64,000 nt of DNA, taken from Plantago major. Its lineage: Eukaryota; Streptophyta; Magnoliopsida; Lamiales; Plantaginaceae. Below are positions 1 to 10,900 of this stretch, piece after piece. The stretch's first letter is position 1. Every line of letters begins with the position of its first letter. The notes under the pieces are model-generated. The model was not told the DNA's origin. It searched no databases and was given only the letters and a program-made list of their open reading frames with translations. The stretch spans positions 104,257,542 through 104,321,541 of the forward strand of contig CM048841.1 of the NCBI GenBank assembly GCA_026545765.1, given 5' to 3'. The position numbers and the translations under genes are program-made.

Positions 1-414
1 TCATAAAATGTATGAATCGCTCTATCCTCTATGATGTAGTATATGCTCAAAAATGTTGTCGGGATGTCTTAGGCTCTTAGCAGTAGCCTCGAAAAATGCT
101 TGTATTGTTAATGATGTATCCATTGTGTGCCTCATGTGATAACTGGGGGTACGTAATGTTAAATATCCCATGTGATTTGGGAATATACTAGCCAGTAGCC
201 ACTAGGCATGTTGTATAAGATTTGTGTGTTCACAATCCTTAAACTTTCTGAAACACATCACTAGTTTGATTAGAAATGTACCAGTAACATTTTAATTTAT
301 GTTAAATGCTATGTTTTGAAATCCGGAATCGACAATCGACCTACCTACCTAACGAAAGCTCAACCGGGTCAACTTAATTGTTAGTACTTCGTTCTTTTCT
401 TATATCATGTTGAG
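1..414. other. Intergenic, nothing recognised
   Basis: AT-rich sequence with no open frame, splice-consistent exon or repeat that I can support. It could be the 3' flank of a gene lying before the window. Confidence 0.4.
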
Positions 415-796
415 TAGGGGTGCACGTTTGGATTAATCTGATCCAATCCGATCCGAAGTTCGGATCAATCCGAAGTTTCAGATCACTAAAGGCTCAATCC
501 GAAATCCGATCGGATCGGATTTCGGATTAATCCGAAAAAGTTCGGATTGGATCGGATTTAATCCGAATAATCCGAACTTTAATTAAAAAAAAAAACTGAA
601 ATAGCATTTCGTAGCCAAATTAAATACTAGTTCAGTAGTTCTACATTCAAAATAAATCAAAAAAAATTTAACAAGTTTACTTCAAGTCCAAAATAACAAA
701 TACGAAAAGTTTGGAGTTCATGTTCTATTTTGTATTTTACTTGGGCTAACTTTCTATTTTGTATTTTGTTTGGATGAATAAGGGGAAAAAAATAAA

Positions 797-836
<40 letters not shown>

Positions 837-960
837 TCTGATTTTCGGATTAATTCGAAAATCTTTGGATCTAAAATATTATAATTCGTAATCCGATCCG
901 AATACATCGAATTGGATCGAATTTTCGAATTTTGAATTTGAATTTTATGATCAATGTTGA
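415..960. repeat. Repeat-rich element with many GATCCGAA-type motifs, possible hAT relic
   Basis: The block opens with TAGGGGTGCACG and is packed with short copies of (G)GATCCGAA and its complement TTCGGATC on both strands, densest at 430-575 and again at 840-930. Such subterminal motif clusters next to a TAGGGGTG-type end are typical of non-autonomous hAT elements in plants. I do not see a clear matching right terminus or a target duplication, so the superfamily call is an inference. Confidence 0.45.
801..832. repeat. (AT)n microsatellite
   Basis: About 16 uninterrupted AT units inside the GATCCGAA-rich block. Confidence 0.95.
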
Positions 961-1639
961 GTGTACTAATAAAGCGTGAAGGTTCCTCTTCACTTGTGCA
1001 TTAATAAATTTCAAACAAATATGTAAAAGCCACTTGACCTATAAATCTACTCCTCCAATTCTCATCGCCTGCTTAAATTCTTGCCTCCCAATGCACTAGC
1101 CGCCTGCTTCAATCCTTGGTTTGTTCTTCTTCTTTCTTCTAACACTAACATGGAGCAAGAGAGAGTAGCAGAAGTGTGCTGTATGAATTTTCTTGTCTTT
1201 TGTATAATTGGCTCCAATCCGTTTCCTATTACTAGAAGTCATTCTTCGATTCTTGATTTGTGAATGGAATCTCCCCAGCCTCTGCCAGAAGAAGAAGATG
1301 GGGGAAATGAATGGATCTGTTCAAGGTCGTCACAGAAAAATATCTAACGAGAGGGTTCTCGGTGCGCGATTTAAAAATATCTAACTCTCCATAAAGCGCG
1401 ACATACGCTCTGAAAGAATTAGGAGCGCTTTATCTGCTGTATCCTCAGCTGTCAGTGGACGACTTTCTCTTCTCTTTAATGGCGACTACTCAATCTAAGT
1501 CATCCGACCAGACTAGTCTATCTATCATTTGCCATTACTCAATCTAAGTCTTTTCTCCAATAGTCATTTCAGAGCAAAGATTGGATTTTTTTTTGTGGGT
1601 TTCTCTCCCAAATCAAGAAAGATTACAACGCTGGAAAAG
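961..1639 (+). promoter_or_regulatory. Upstream region and probable 5' leader exon of the RLCK gene
   Basis: A leader exon probably ends at 1639, where CTGGAAAAG is followed by GTAAAAATC, a good splice donor. The matching acceptor TTTACAG at 2759-2765 lies just before the kinase start codon. A 27-codon open frame with its own ATG lies at 1264-1347 (begins MESPQPLPEEED, ends TAA). It could be an upstream ORF if transcription starts that early, or chance. The transcription start is not evident from the sequence. Confidence 0.4.
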
Positions 1640-2765
1640 GTAAAAATCTAATCAAAGATTTTGTTTTCTTCTTATTGTGTGTTGCTGTCTGTAGTACAGT
1701 TTGTTATTTTTGTTCATGTGACAGTTTATTTACTCTAAAAGATTGGACCTTTTTAAGGTAACTCTGAAAAGAATCGATCTTTGCTATCCGATCCATACGT
1801 TAAGGCTTGCTTTAGAATAGTTTTACCGGGATTTAGAAATGCGTATTTCAAGGAAGTTGAATAAAGTTGATGACTTTGTTATATGATCATGTGATCAATT
1901 GAGTCTGTTGTTATGAGATTTAGGAAATTTTATTTCTTTGGGATTTTCTATTTAAGTTTGTTATGTAATTACCATAGTTGATCAAAATATGATTTTTCCT
2001 TCTTTCCGGGTTTTTTTTTAAATTTTTTTTTTTTTTATGTGTGTTTGTATTTCTACGGGGTTATGGAGGATCAGAATGTCAGATAGTATGTACCAGTATG
2101 GAAATTAGGTTGCTGTTTTGTTGGATTGTAAGTTAGTTGGTATCCATGGCGCCTTTTCGCGATTGCATAAAGTACATTCTAGGTAGCTTTGGTTTCTTGC
2201 AGCTAATTCAATCTTCTCTTTCAGTTTTGAGTCTTTTGATATTGAATATTGTTTCCCAAGCAAGCTGAATAAAGATGATAACTTTGTTATATGATCATGT
2301 GATCAATTGAGTCTGTTGTTATGCGATTTAGGAAATTTTATTTCTTTGGGATTTTCTATTTCAGTTTGTTATGTTATTACCATCATTGGTCGAAAAATAC
2401 AGTCTTTTCCTTCTTTCCGGTTTTCTTCTTTTTTCTGTGTGTATTTTTTTTTGTGTGTGTGCGTGTGTGTGAATTTCTAACGAGTTATGGAGGATCAGAT
2501 AGTTAGGTTGAATTGTGGAATTGAAAACACCTCATGGCCGTAAATAGTTTATATCATACAGTAATGGAAATTAGGTTGCTGTTTTGTTTGATTATAAGTT
2601 AGTTGGTATCCATGGTGCTTTTTCGCGATTGCATAAAGTACATTCCAGGTAGCTTTGGTTTCTTTCAGCTCATTCAATCTTCTCTTTCAGTTTTGAGTCT
2701 TTTGACACTGTATTTGTTTCCAAAGCAAGTTTCTTATACTAACTGATGATATAAACTATTTACAG
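1640..2765 (+). other. Probable leader intron of the RLCK gene
   Basis: GT at 1640 and AG at 2764-2765 bound a 1.1-kb non-coding stretch between the inferred leader exon and the ATG at 2768. Most of it is occupied by a tandem duplication, described separately. Long leader introns in plants often enhance expression, but nothing here tests that. Confidence 0.5.
1853..2730. repeat. 408-bp tandem duplication inside the leader intron
   Basis: Copy 1 (about 1853-2265) and copy 2 (about 2261-2730) share long matching runs, for example from GAATAAAG at 1859 and 2267. They include the same ATATGATCATGTGATCAATT block and the same TCCATGG...TTTTTCGCG block. The period is 408 bp, with scattered substitutions and a T/GT-rich length difference. 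Both copies carry a pyrimidine-rich tract followed by CAG, so the intron offers alternative acceptor candidates. Confidence 0.9.
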
Positions 2766-2767
2766 CC

Positions 2768-4486
2768 ATGAGGTGTTTTCAATTCCACAATTGGGACAAA
2801 AAGGAAGATGCAAAGACTCCAAAGCCTAATTCGGAGCAGTCATCATTTACCGATCGTGATATCAGGCAATCTGACCTTAATTATCCAGATGCATCGGATA
2901 CAAGTACCGAGTCAAGAGGACGAACACAATTTCCTAATTTGTCCGACAGGCCCAGTAATCTCAAGGTCTTTACAGTTTCAGATCTGAAACAAGCAACGAA
3001 AAATTTCAGTCGGACTGCCAAACTTGGGGAGGGTGGGTTTGGATGTGTTTACAAGGGCGTGATTAAGGATTCAGAAGACCCAACTAAGAAAGTTGATGTA
3101 GCTGTAAAACAACTTGGTAGACGAGGGTTGCAGGTGCACTTTATTGTCATCCATATTATTTATTTTTGATTTTTTTTCCGTGTTTAACTCAGATCACATG
3201 CGATTCGTGGCTAATATCATCTATAGGCTATAGAGTATAGATGATATACCGGACCTTATGCTTCATTTCATCACATTACCTTTAATAATGTGTTAAAACC
3301 AGTGTTATAAATCCATGTGGATGAAAACGGCCGAAACATATGGGATCACATGTAGATATATTAGTCTAGGTAAGTATTCCCACTTTCTGTATACCGTGAG
3401 TTAACACTTGTCTAATTACTCGATAGGGTCACAAAGAATGGGTGACAGAGGTCAATGTTCTTGGTGTTGTTGAACATCCGAATCTTGTGAAACTCGTTGG
3501 CTACTGTGCTGAAGATGATGAAAGAGGGATCCAACGGCTTCTAATATATGAATACATGCCTGAAGGGAGCGTGGAAGACCATTTATCAAGCAAGTCAGAT
3601 GCACCCCTTCCGTGGGCTATGAGGCTCAGGATTGCCCTGGATGCAGCTCGTGGCTTAACATACCTACATGAGGAAATGGATTTTCAGGTTAATTGCTTGA
3701 CTATCTGTTTGTTTTGTCCTTGCTGTATTCCACCTATATGCTCTCTGTTGCCTGGAGTTATGTGTTTGTTTAGGCACTATTTTAGGTAATTTTTCTCATG
3801 TTATTTGTATGTCTTTGCTGCATTGCGCTTCATTTGTGCTTGAGAACTTGGAGTTACTTTCTGTACTAATTTTTGCATGAGACTGATGCTTATATTACCT
3901 TCATCTAGATCATCTTCAGAGACTTCAAATCTTCCAACATTCTCCTAGATGAGCAATGGAATGCTAAGCTGTCGGATTTTGGATTGGCTCGATTGGGTCC
4001 TCCTGAAGGACTAACACATGTATCAACTGCGGTATGCTGAATGACACATTGCTATCTTCTGCATTATATGCATTATTTTCATATATAAACCTCCATCTAT
4101 CACCATACGATCTGGTACACGTGAAGAATTCCATACCAATCTTTTTATCTAAAAGCTTGAAGTACAAAAGTAACATAGTATTCAGGGGCGAGCCCACCCC
4201 TAAAGCTGTGGTGCGATCCAGCTCGGGGTGCCCCCGATTTTTTTTCAAAATAAAGTTTATATTTACATATTTCAGTCAGATCAATTCAAAGCCTGTTGGT
4301 GCCTTGTAGCTCAACGGTGACGGGAAATTCTTGCGTTCACTATATATAATAAAATTTATTATCACTATTTTCAATTTGCCCATGGTGATTTTTTTTCCTG
4401 GGTCAGTCCCTGAACATATTATGGGGATAGTCCATATTTGAAGGAGTTCTAGATTTTCTCAGCTTTTCAGTTGCATGCATTCGGTT

Positions 4487-4565
<79 letters not shown>

Positions 4566-5838
4566 ATGTTAATTGAACTGATATAGGAAATTTGTTTCTC
4601 CATGATATCTTCATCAAAGTGATGCAATATGTTGAAATGGTTATACTGCACTGCATGCTTTTATGACATATACTTTATTGATGTTGTAAAAGGTCAGAGT
4701 TGATTACGACCACTTGTGTTCATGCAATGTATTAAGCATTTAGAAATGTTTCTTAAGCAACGCTTGATCTATTTACACACTTCCCCATGTGGAGCTTTTG
4801 CTTGCCTGAGATATTGAACAACGGCAATTCAGTTCGATATACTGTAGCCCATGCTTTGGAGTATGCAAAATTGACCAATAAGTTTGAGGATCCATTTCCG
4901 GCTGAATTTTGTGAACTATTGTTATTTATGATAAATCAAAATTTCACAAATTTTGCTGGTGAATGAGCCAAAGGGTATCAAGTCAAGTACAAGATTAAGT
5001 GATACATCATACATTACATGATTTTCAAACAGAACACTCCAACATTCCAGAGTGAGTTTGCTGGCAAAATATCTCTAAAAATATGATCAGTGATCACATA
5101 CAATCCAGCCACAAATGGATCCAAGGGGTAATTTTCAAAGCACGGGATTGAAAGTTCTGGTCTACGAAAATGCTAGAGCAGATAGACGAAATCAAGAATC
5201 TGTACTCGGTGATGTGTGCAATAGATGCTTTAACTGAAGTCATCTTTCAATGACATAATTTGTATTATGCAACTTGCCTAAATTTAATTGATCATAGACT
5301 AAGTATACATACATGTTACCAGGTTGTTGGGACAATGGGATATGCTGCTCCAGAATACATTCAAACGGGCCGCCTGACATCAAAGAGTGATGTCTGGAGT
5401 TATGGAGTCTTCCTCTATGAACTTATAACCGGTAGGCGCCCATTGGATCGAAACCGGCCTAGAGGTGAGCAGAAGCTCTTAGAATGGGTGAAACCATATT
5501 TGTCAGACGCGAAGAAATTTCAACAAATAATTGATCCGAGGCTAGAAAGAAAGCAATTCATCAAGTCAGCTCACAAGCTCTCTCTGGTTGCCAACCGTTG
5601 CTTAGCTAGACTCCCAAAAGCTCGGCCGAAAATGAGTGAGGTTCTGGAAATGGTCAATCAAGTTATTGAGGCGTCAACAGGGATAGGAAACCCCGAACCA
5701 CCTCTGACGAATAAAGATGCTACAAGAAGTTACGAAGAATCTGAGACCAAGAGTAAGAGGAGGATCATTGATATGAAAATTCCAGATGGTGGGTGGCTGG
5801 GTCGTGTTTGGGCATCAAAACTGGTGAAGACATGCTAA
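2768..5838 (+). CDS. Receptor-like cytoplasmic kinase, subfamily VII (PCRK1/PBL19-like)
   Basis: Exons 2768-3133, 3427-3687, 3909-4031 and 5323-5838, all phase 0, give 421 residues, the usual size for this family. The N terminus MRCFQF resembles the PCRK1/PBL19 group, which lacks the Gly2 myristoylation signal of other PBLs. The kinase domain is complete: glycine loop GEGGFG at 87-92, VAVK lysine K114, FRDFKSSN with catalytic D214, DFG at 232-234, and the activation-segment end [10 protein letters not shown] at 253-262. Subfamily VII kinases act at the cytoplasmic face of immune receptors and relay pattern-triggered signals; applying that here is by homology. Intron 3 (4032-5322) is long and holds a hAT-type MITE and a TA microsatellite. 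No damage is seen in coding sequence. Family assignment is firm; the exact orthologue is less so. Confidence 0.93.
4183..4412. mobile_element. hAT-type MITE in RLCK intron 3
   Basis: The element begins CAGGGGCGAGCCCACC and ends CTGGGTCAGTCCCTG, which form imperfect terminal inverted repeats of the common plant type CAGGGGCGGAGCC. Length is 230 bp. The flanks ATAGTATT and AACATATT are only a weak candidate for an 8-bp target duplication. Confidence 0.65.
4491..4562. repeat. (TA)36 microsatellite in RLCK intron 3
   Basis: About 72 bp of uninterrupted TA. It explains the two open frames on the minus strand that translate as runs of isoleucine and tyrosine, so those are not genes. Confidence 0.98.
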
Positions 5839-6333
5839 TCGAAAATGTCAAGAGTTGTAGGAGAATGGTCGGGATCTTTTTTCAGTGTACAAAAGAAGCT
5901 TGTTGGGAGTAGGCATATGGCGAGCGTAAATATTTGGAGATCCATGATGACTTTATTTTCGTCTGCTAACACATTGAGTAAGTTGAGCCTGGAAGAAGGT
6001 GATACGTTAATTTCGAAAGAAGCTTAAAAGCTGTTGAACATAAACACAGCAGGCTATAGATATTTTTGGTTTGGTCTGTATAACATTACCCATTTTGAGT
6101 CTGGATGAATATAGCATAGGTTTTGGTCATTGCATTTGTATTGCCTTTGTTTAACCAAAGGATGTAAGATGTGTACTGTTTCATTTGTATTGTTTTAGTT
6201 TACTCAAAGATGTAAGACTTTCACAACATGAAATTATCTATATGGTAGACAGTGGCACTTGGGATTAGTACAAGTGCAAAACTAATGTATCATGGTTGTA
6301 AATATCTACCTGTTTGTTGGAACTGTGAACTAA
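5839..6333 (+). other. Probable 3' UTR of the RLCK gene
   Basis: Sequence after the stop codon up to the adjacent MITE. It contains the short repeated phrase GGATGTAAGA / AGATGTAAGA near 6160-6210. A 60-codon open frame at 5845-6027 has no recognisable domain and I treat it as untranslated. Confidence 0.4.
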
Positions 6334-6816
6334 GACCGCCCACTGTGGCGCGGTCGTTGGAGAGGAGTCATGAGCGGTGGTCACATGTTTCTGCAACTCA
6401 GGAAGCGACTTCCTGAGTTATAATTTTGGGGCTGGCCCCCGAGCCCCTTTTTTATTTTCTTTTTCGGTTTTTTTTTCTTATTTTGAATTTAAAAAAATAT
6501 AAAAATTATACCAACGGTCATATTTTTCGAGATCTATAAATAGAGACCAATGTAGACATACTTCCTCACAATTCACCTTTTTTATTAGTAATTTATATTG
6601 TTCGATTTTGTTGCTCGATTTAAATAAAAAACACCATTTTCAACTCCAAATTTTACATACATTTGAATATTCTTACTAATATAATTATTATAAGTAATAA
6701 AAAAATTAAAAAAAAATTCATGACCAACCCCTAATGCACCGCTTCCACAAGGGCGCTTTTTGTCATGGAGAAGTCATTGGACACTACGAATTTTTTATCA
6801 CCCACAGTGGATGGTC
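6334..6816. mobile_element. Tourist-like (PIF/Harbinger) MITE with TAA target duplication
   Basis: Left end GACCGCCCACTGTGG, right end CCACAGTGGATGGTC: inverted repeats of 15 bp with two mismatches. A TAA triplet flanks both sides (6331-6333 and 6817-6819), the TWA duplication expected for PIF/Harbinger MITEs. The 483-bp body contains a TATA-like string (CTATAAATAGAG, about 6534) followed by pyrimidine-rich sequence. Confidence 0.85.
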
Positions 6817-7138
6817 TAATATGTTCTTCAAACCCTTGTAATATTTCTTTCTCGTTGACCCATGCACTTCTAATAGTAGCCCAAAGGGAGATACTAAGGC
6901 TCTGTTATCTTCAACTGAAAACTCATTCAGTTCAGTTATATTTTATACTACATCACCAATTCAGTAAAATCAGAAATAAACAGTTTCAAGTAAACAAACA
7001 AAAGCTTTACTTATATACCATGTCAGATACAAATTTGAATAATAACTATGGTTTCGAGAATTTACATTTTTTTTTTTTTTTTTGTAATCAATGAGGTAAA
7101 AGTGTCGAATCCATTCAATTTCTAAATTCTTTTTACTA

Positions 7139-7365
7139 CTCCCTTCATTTCAGAGAAAGTGTTACAATTTGAATTTGCAACAATTTTAAGAAAAAGTAGA
7201 AAGTACAAGTGGGCCCCATGATTATTAGAGATTAAATGAGTGGCATATTGTAATAAAATTGAAAGGTAAGGAGTTTTATTATTTAATTAGTTTTCAAAAT
7301 TAAATCAGAATACTTTTAGTAAACGCCTAAACCAAACAGAATAACTTTTTCTGAAATAGAGGGAG
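7139..7365. mobile_element. Stowaway MITE (Tc1/mariner type)
   Basis: The ends CTCCCTTCATTTCAGA and TCTGAAATAGAGGGAG are near-perfect inverted repeats with the Stowaway CTCCCT signature. A TA dinucleotide flanks each side. Length is 227 bp. It lies between the RLCK and TPST genes. Confidence 0.93.
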
Positions 7366-7963
7366 TATTTCTTTAACTTTTTGAGGAGCCTTTCATCGGT
7401 GGCTGTGACTGATTTTTTCAATCTTTTCAACCTTAGTTCCGTAGTAGCAAGTCCAAAAGGTTGAGGGCCCTGTAAGTTTTTTTCTATAACCTGTGGCTGG
7501 TGCTTTAAATTGTGTGTAATGATGGTAATGCACGCTACAAGTGATGGACATGGTAGAGAGCCCGTTATGTTATACTAATTCACTCTCCGTCAAACTTTGA
7601 CTTGTATCTTAAGAGTGCACATTTTCCTTGCCTGCTAATATCACAATCCAAGCCGTTGCTCGGATCGAATGGCATGAAGAAAAAAGGCGGACAATATTTA
7701 TATATCGGAATCCTACAATTGAACTTCACGTTTTTACGCTTGATCTTTCGGTTTTGTCCTGCCAAAGCCTTACAAGTTTTGTCTGTGTTTATGAGCACGA
7801 GGTTTCGAATTTCGAGTAAGCTATGCCATCTCTATTTCTTGTCTAAGTACAAGCTTTTTGGCACTTGTTGCAATGCGTGTTACCTGTTTGATGTTTTGCC
7901 TCAGTTAAAAGTTCCAGCCTTCTGCAGCTAGCTTTGGAGGTCTGTGAAGAGAGGAAATTGGGA

Positions 7964-10900
7964 ATGAGGTGCATGATCTTTTGCTTGAAGTTGGGGATAT
8001 TCTTGGGGCTTCTTTTAAGTGGTATGTATGTTCGGTTCAAGAAAGTACATTTTCACTTGGATCTTATGATTTGCTCTTGAATTACATTTATGACGAGAGT
8101 TGAGGACTTGTTACTAATTAAAGTTTCTTTCTTTACTTGGTTTTTTTGGTTGGTTGGGTTTTGGGGAGTAGTTTTTTTGTTGGTTGGGTTTTGGGGAGGT
8201 AAAGAAGCTTTATTTGCAAACACAGTAATCAGGTATTCTTTTTTGTGATAGCTGAAAACTTTTTAGTCAAATTGAGCTGATCGGGAGGTAAAATTGATTA
8301 TGTATGGGGATTGGAGGATCAATTACTTGAGCTGAGCAAGATACTTTATCTGCGAAACCAACATTGTGTGTGGTATAAGAATGGTCATGGTACATAAGCG
8401 AGCGATTTCTGCCTGATCCAGTGTGAAAGGTCAAATTTTTATATGGTCCCTGGTTTGGAGTCTATCATGAGCTTAATAGTTAAATGGTGTCGATCATGTT
8501 GCATTCACAAGGTATGGTCTTTCAATTCATTTTCAGTTCTCCCTGCGATAAATGCATTGGATTCAGATATTGGTCATGAGCAATGTGAGCATATTGTCAA
8601 AAAATGGGCCTCCTCTTCCATTCATTCTGAGGTTAAAGACAACAAACATGCAATTGCGTGACCTGCTCTTCTTCCTTCATGTACCCTAACAGGTGGATTT
8701 GACGATTTTCACTGGTAAGAGTCATACTAATATTTCTAATTTTGGACTCAATAAACTAAGATGAGTGCATTCTTTTTTACATGATATATTGCATTATCAC
8801 GCAGTTTACTGATGGTGTGAGCCCCATTTTTTATTTACTTGTGGTGATGCATAGTTTCTTGAAGAAGCTGTACTCAAACTCCCAGGAATGTCCACGGTCT
8901 TATGACAAGTTAAGATTTAATCCAAGGTACTTCTTATTGTCCTCACACTATTAGTTAGATGAGATTTAAGTTTAGTGCTGTTCAACCCTCAGACAATTAA
9001 GCATCAAACGGAAAAGCAAATTGATTTCATATCATGACAACTGACAAGCATCATTAGCGAAGCTATCATTGAAGTTCAATATATGAGAGGGACGTTCAGT
9101 TCACTTTTTGTGGTTTACAAAGACCGATTAGCTCGGGGACCAACACATTCATGATCATGAAAAATAAAAGAATAGAGTATCTTGTCTTCTTTGATACGGT
9201 CAAGAGTGATGTCAATAAATATAACGTTATGTTTTGATAGAAATAAAGACTACACTTAATTTGGAACAAGAATATTGAATTCAATGGAGAGTGTAATCTC
9301 CAAACTATTGTATACATTAAATGCATCGCAGGTGTAACTTTTACAAGTTTGTCAGTAATTCAATGGTTAATTCTGAGCCCTATTGTACTACTCAAGTTGA
9401 AGCATGCTGTAGCATTTTCTTTCGATTGTTACATGCAACAAGTTTGTTACGTTTTGTTTCTCTTATTCTAGTTGTTAAATTTTCTGGTCAACTTTTGGTC
9501 ACTATAACTTCATACCGTTAGGGCAATGGATAATGACGATGCAATACCAAAGTCCTATGTGTCCTTTGACCCATCAGCTTCAATAATTTCTAAACTGATA
9601 CTGATTGGATGATCTGGTTAGATAAACTTAATACAATTCATATTTTCTAGTTATTACATTAAGAATTAGTGGCTGAAAATTCAAAATACACTCTTTCCTA
9701 CTATAAAGCACTATATATGATTTCTAAGAGGCCACATTTTTTTTCTACTCAAACACCAAGAAATATACCTAGGGTGAAAAGAAGAAGAACAAAGAAATTA
9801 GCATATCTGTAAATTTCTATGTACTCACCCTCTCACTTACCCTGAAGAGCCAGGTAGTGCTTAAGGTTATAAGGTACGTGGATCTTGCCTTTTATCTTCG
9901 AATCCAATTAATCTTCATAGCTCCTAGTGACCTCAGTAATTGCACAATGTTTCATGTTTCAACAATTCATCTCCAAAACTAGAACCAGCTCGAGTTTAAA
10001 TGAGCATTGAGCTCATAAGTCTCCGACAGTACTAGAAAGACTCTACTATAGAAAACTTTGAAAAAGATTTAAGTCACTGGTTGACACTCAGCCAACATGT
10101 GTTTCGTAGCCATTCTTCTGTTATATCATTATATTTAATACAAGTTTGAAGAGACCGTCTCTCGGGGAGACCAATTCAACATCACATATTTATGTACAAA
10201 CATCGTTTGTATAATAAACTTGCATTATACTTGCATTACATGGATTATTTAACATGAAATGTTTGTAGCTAAACATGTAATGTTTGTGACAAAATATGTG
10301 ATGTTTGATTTGGTCTCTCCGAGAGACGGTCTCTCGCAAAAGTTACTCCATCTTTAATCCTAAAATATATAATTATTACTCATGACCATTTTATGTTCTT
10401 GCAGAAAATCAAATTGTCGACTGTTAAGTACCCATGATGACTATAGCATTATTTCCAAACTTCCTGTGGAGAAAACTTCCGTGGTGACAATACTCAGAGA
10501 TCCCATTGAACGTGTTTTCAGCACTTATGAATTTTCTATTGAAGTTGCCTCTAGGTTTTTAATTCATCCTAACTTAACATCCGTATCAAGAATAGCAAGA
10601 TTGGCACATGCACGTGCACGTCGTAAGAAATCTGGAATTAGCACACTGGATATCTGGCCATGGAAATACTTGGTTCCTTGGATGAGAGAAGATCTATTTG
10701 CCCGAGTATGTTTGGCCACTAATGTTGAAAGTCTACTTGATTTGGAAATTTGGCTATTTCCTTTGCTTTAAGTTTCTATAAATGCTTTATCAAGTGTAAT
10801 GCATTTGGTGTCTCTGAAACAATTTGATACTGTACTATGCCAAGCTTCAGGACCCAACCTCTTCATATGTTACTTTTTTTGACAATTTCTTCTCTCCATG

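Noticed and set aside
4300-4330. TAGCTCAACGGT string resembling a tRNA A box
   Set aside because: No matching B box or foldable cloverleaf nearby; it lies inside a hAT-type MITE.
4403-4656. Two minus-strand open frames with long Ile/Tyr repeats
   Set aside because: They are translations of the (TA)36 microsatellite in an intron.
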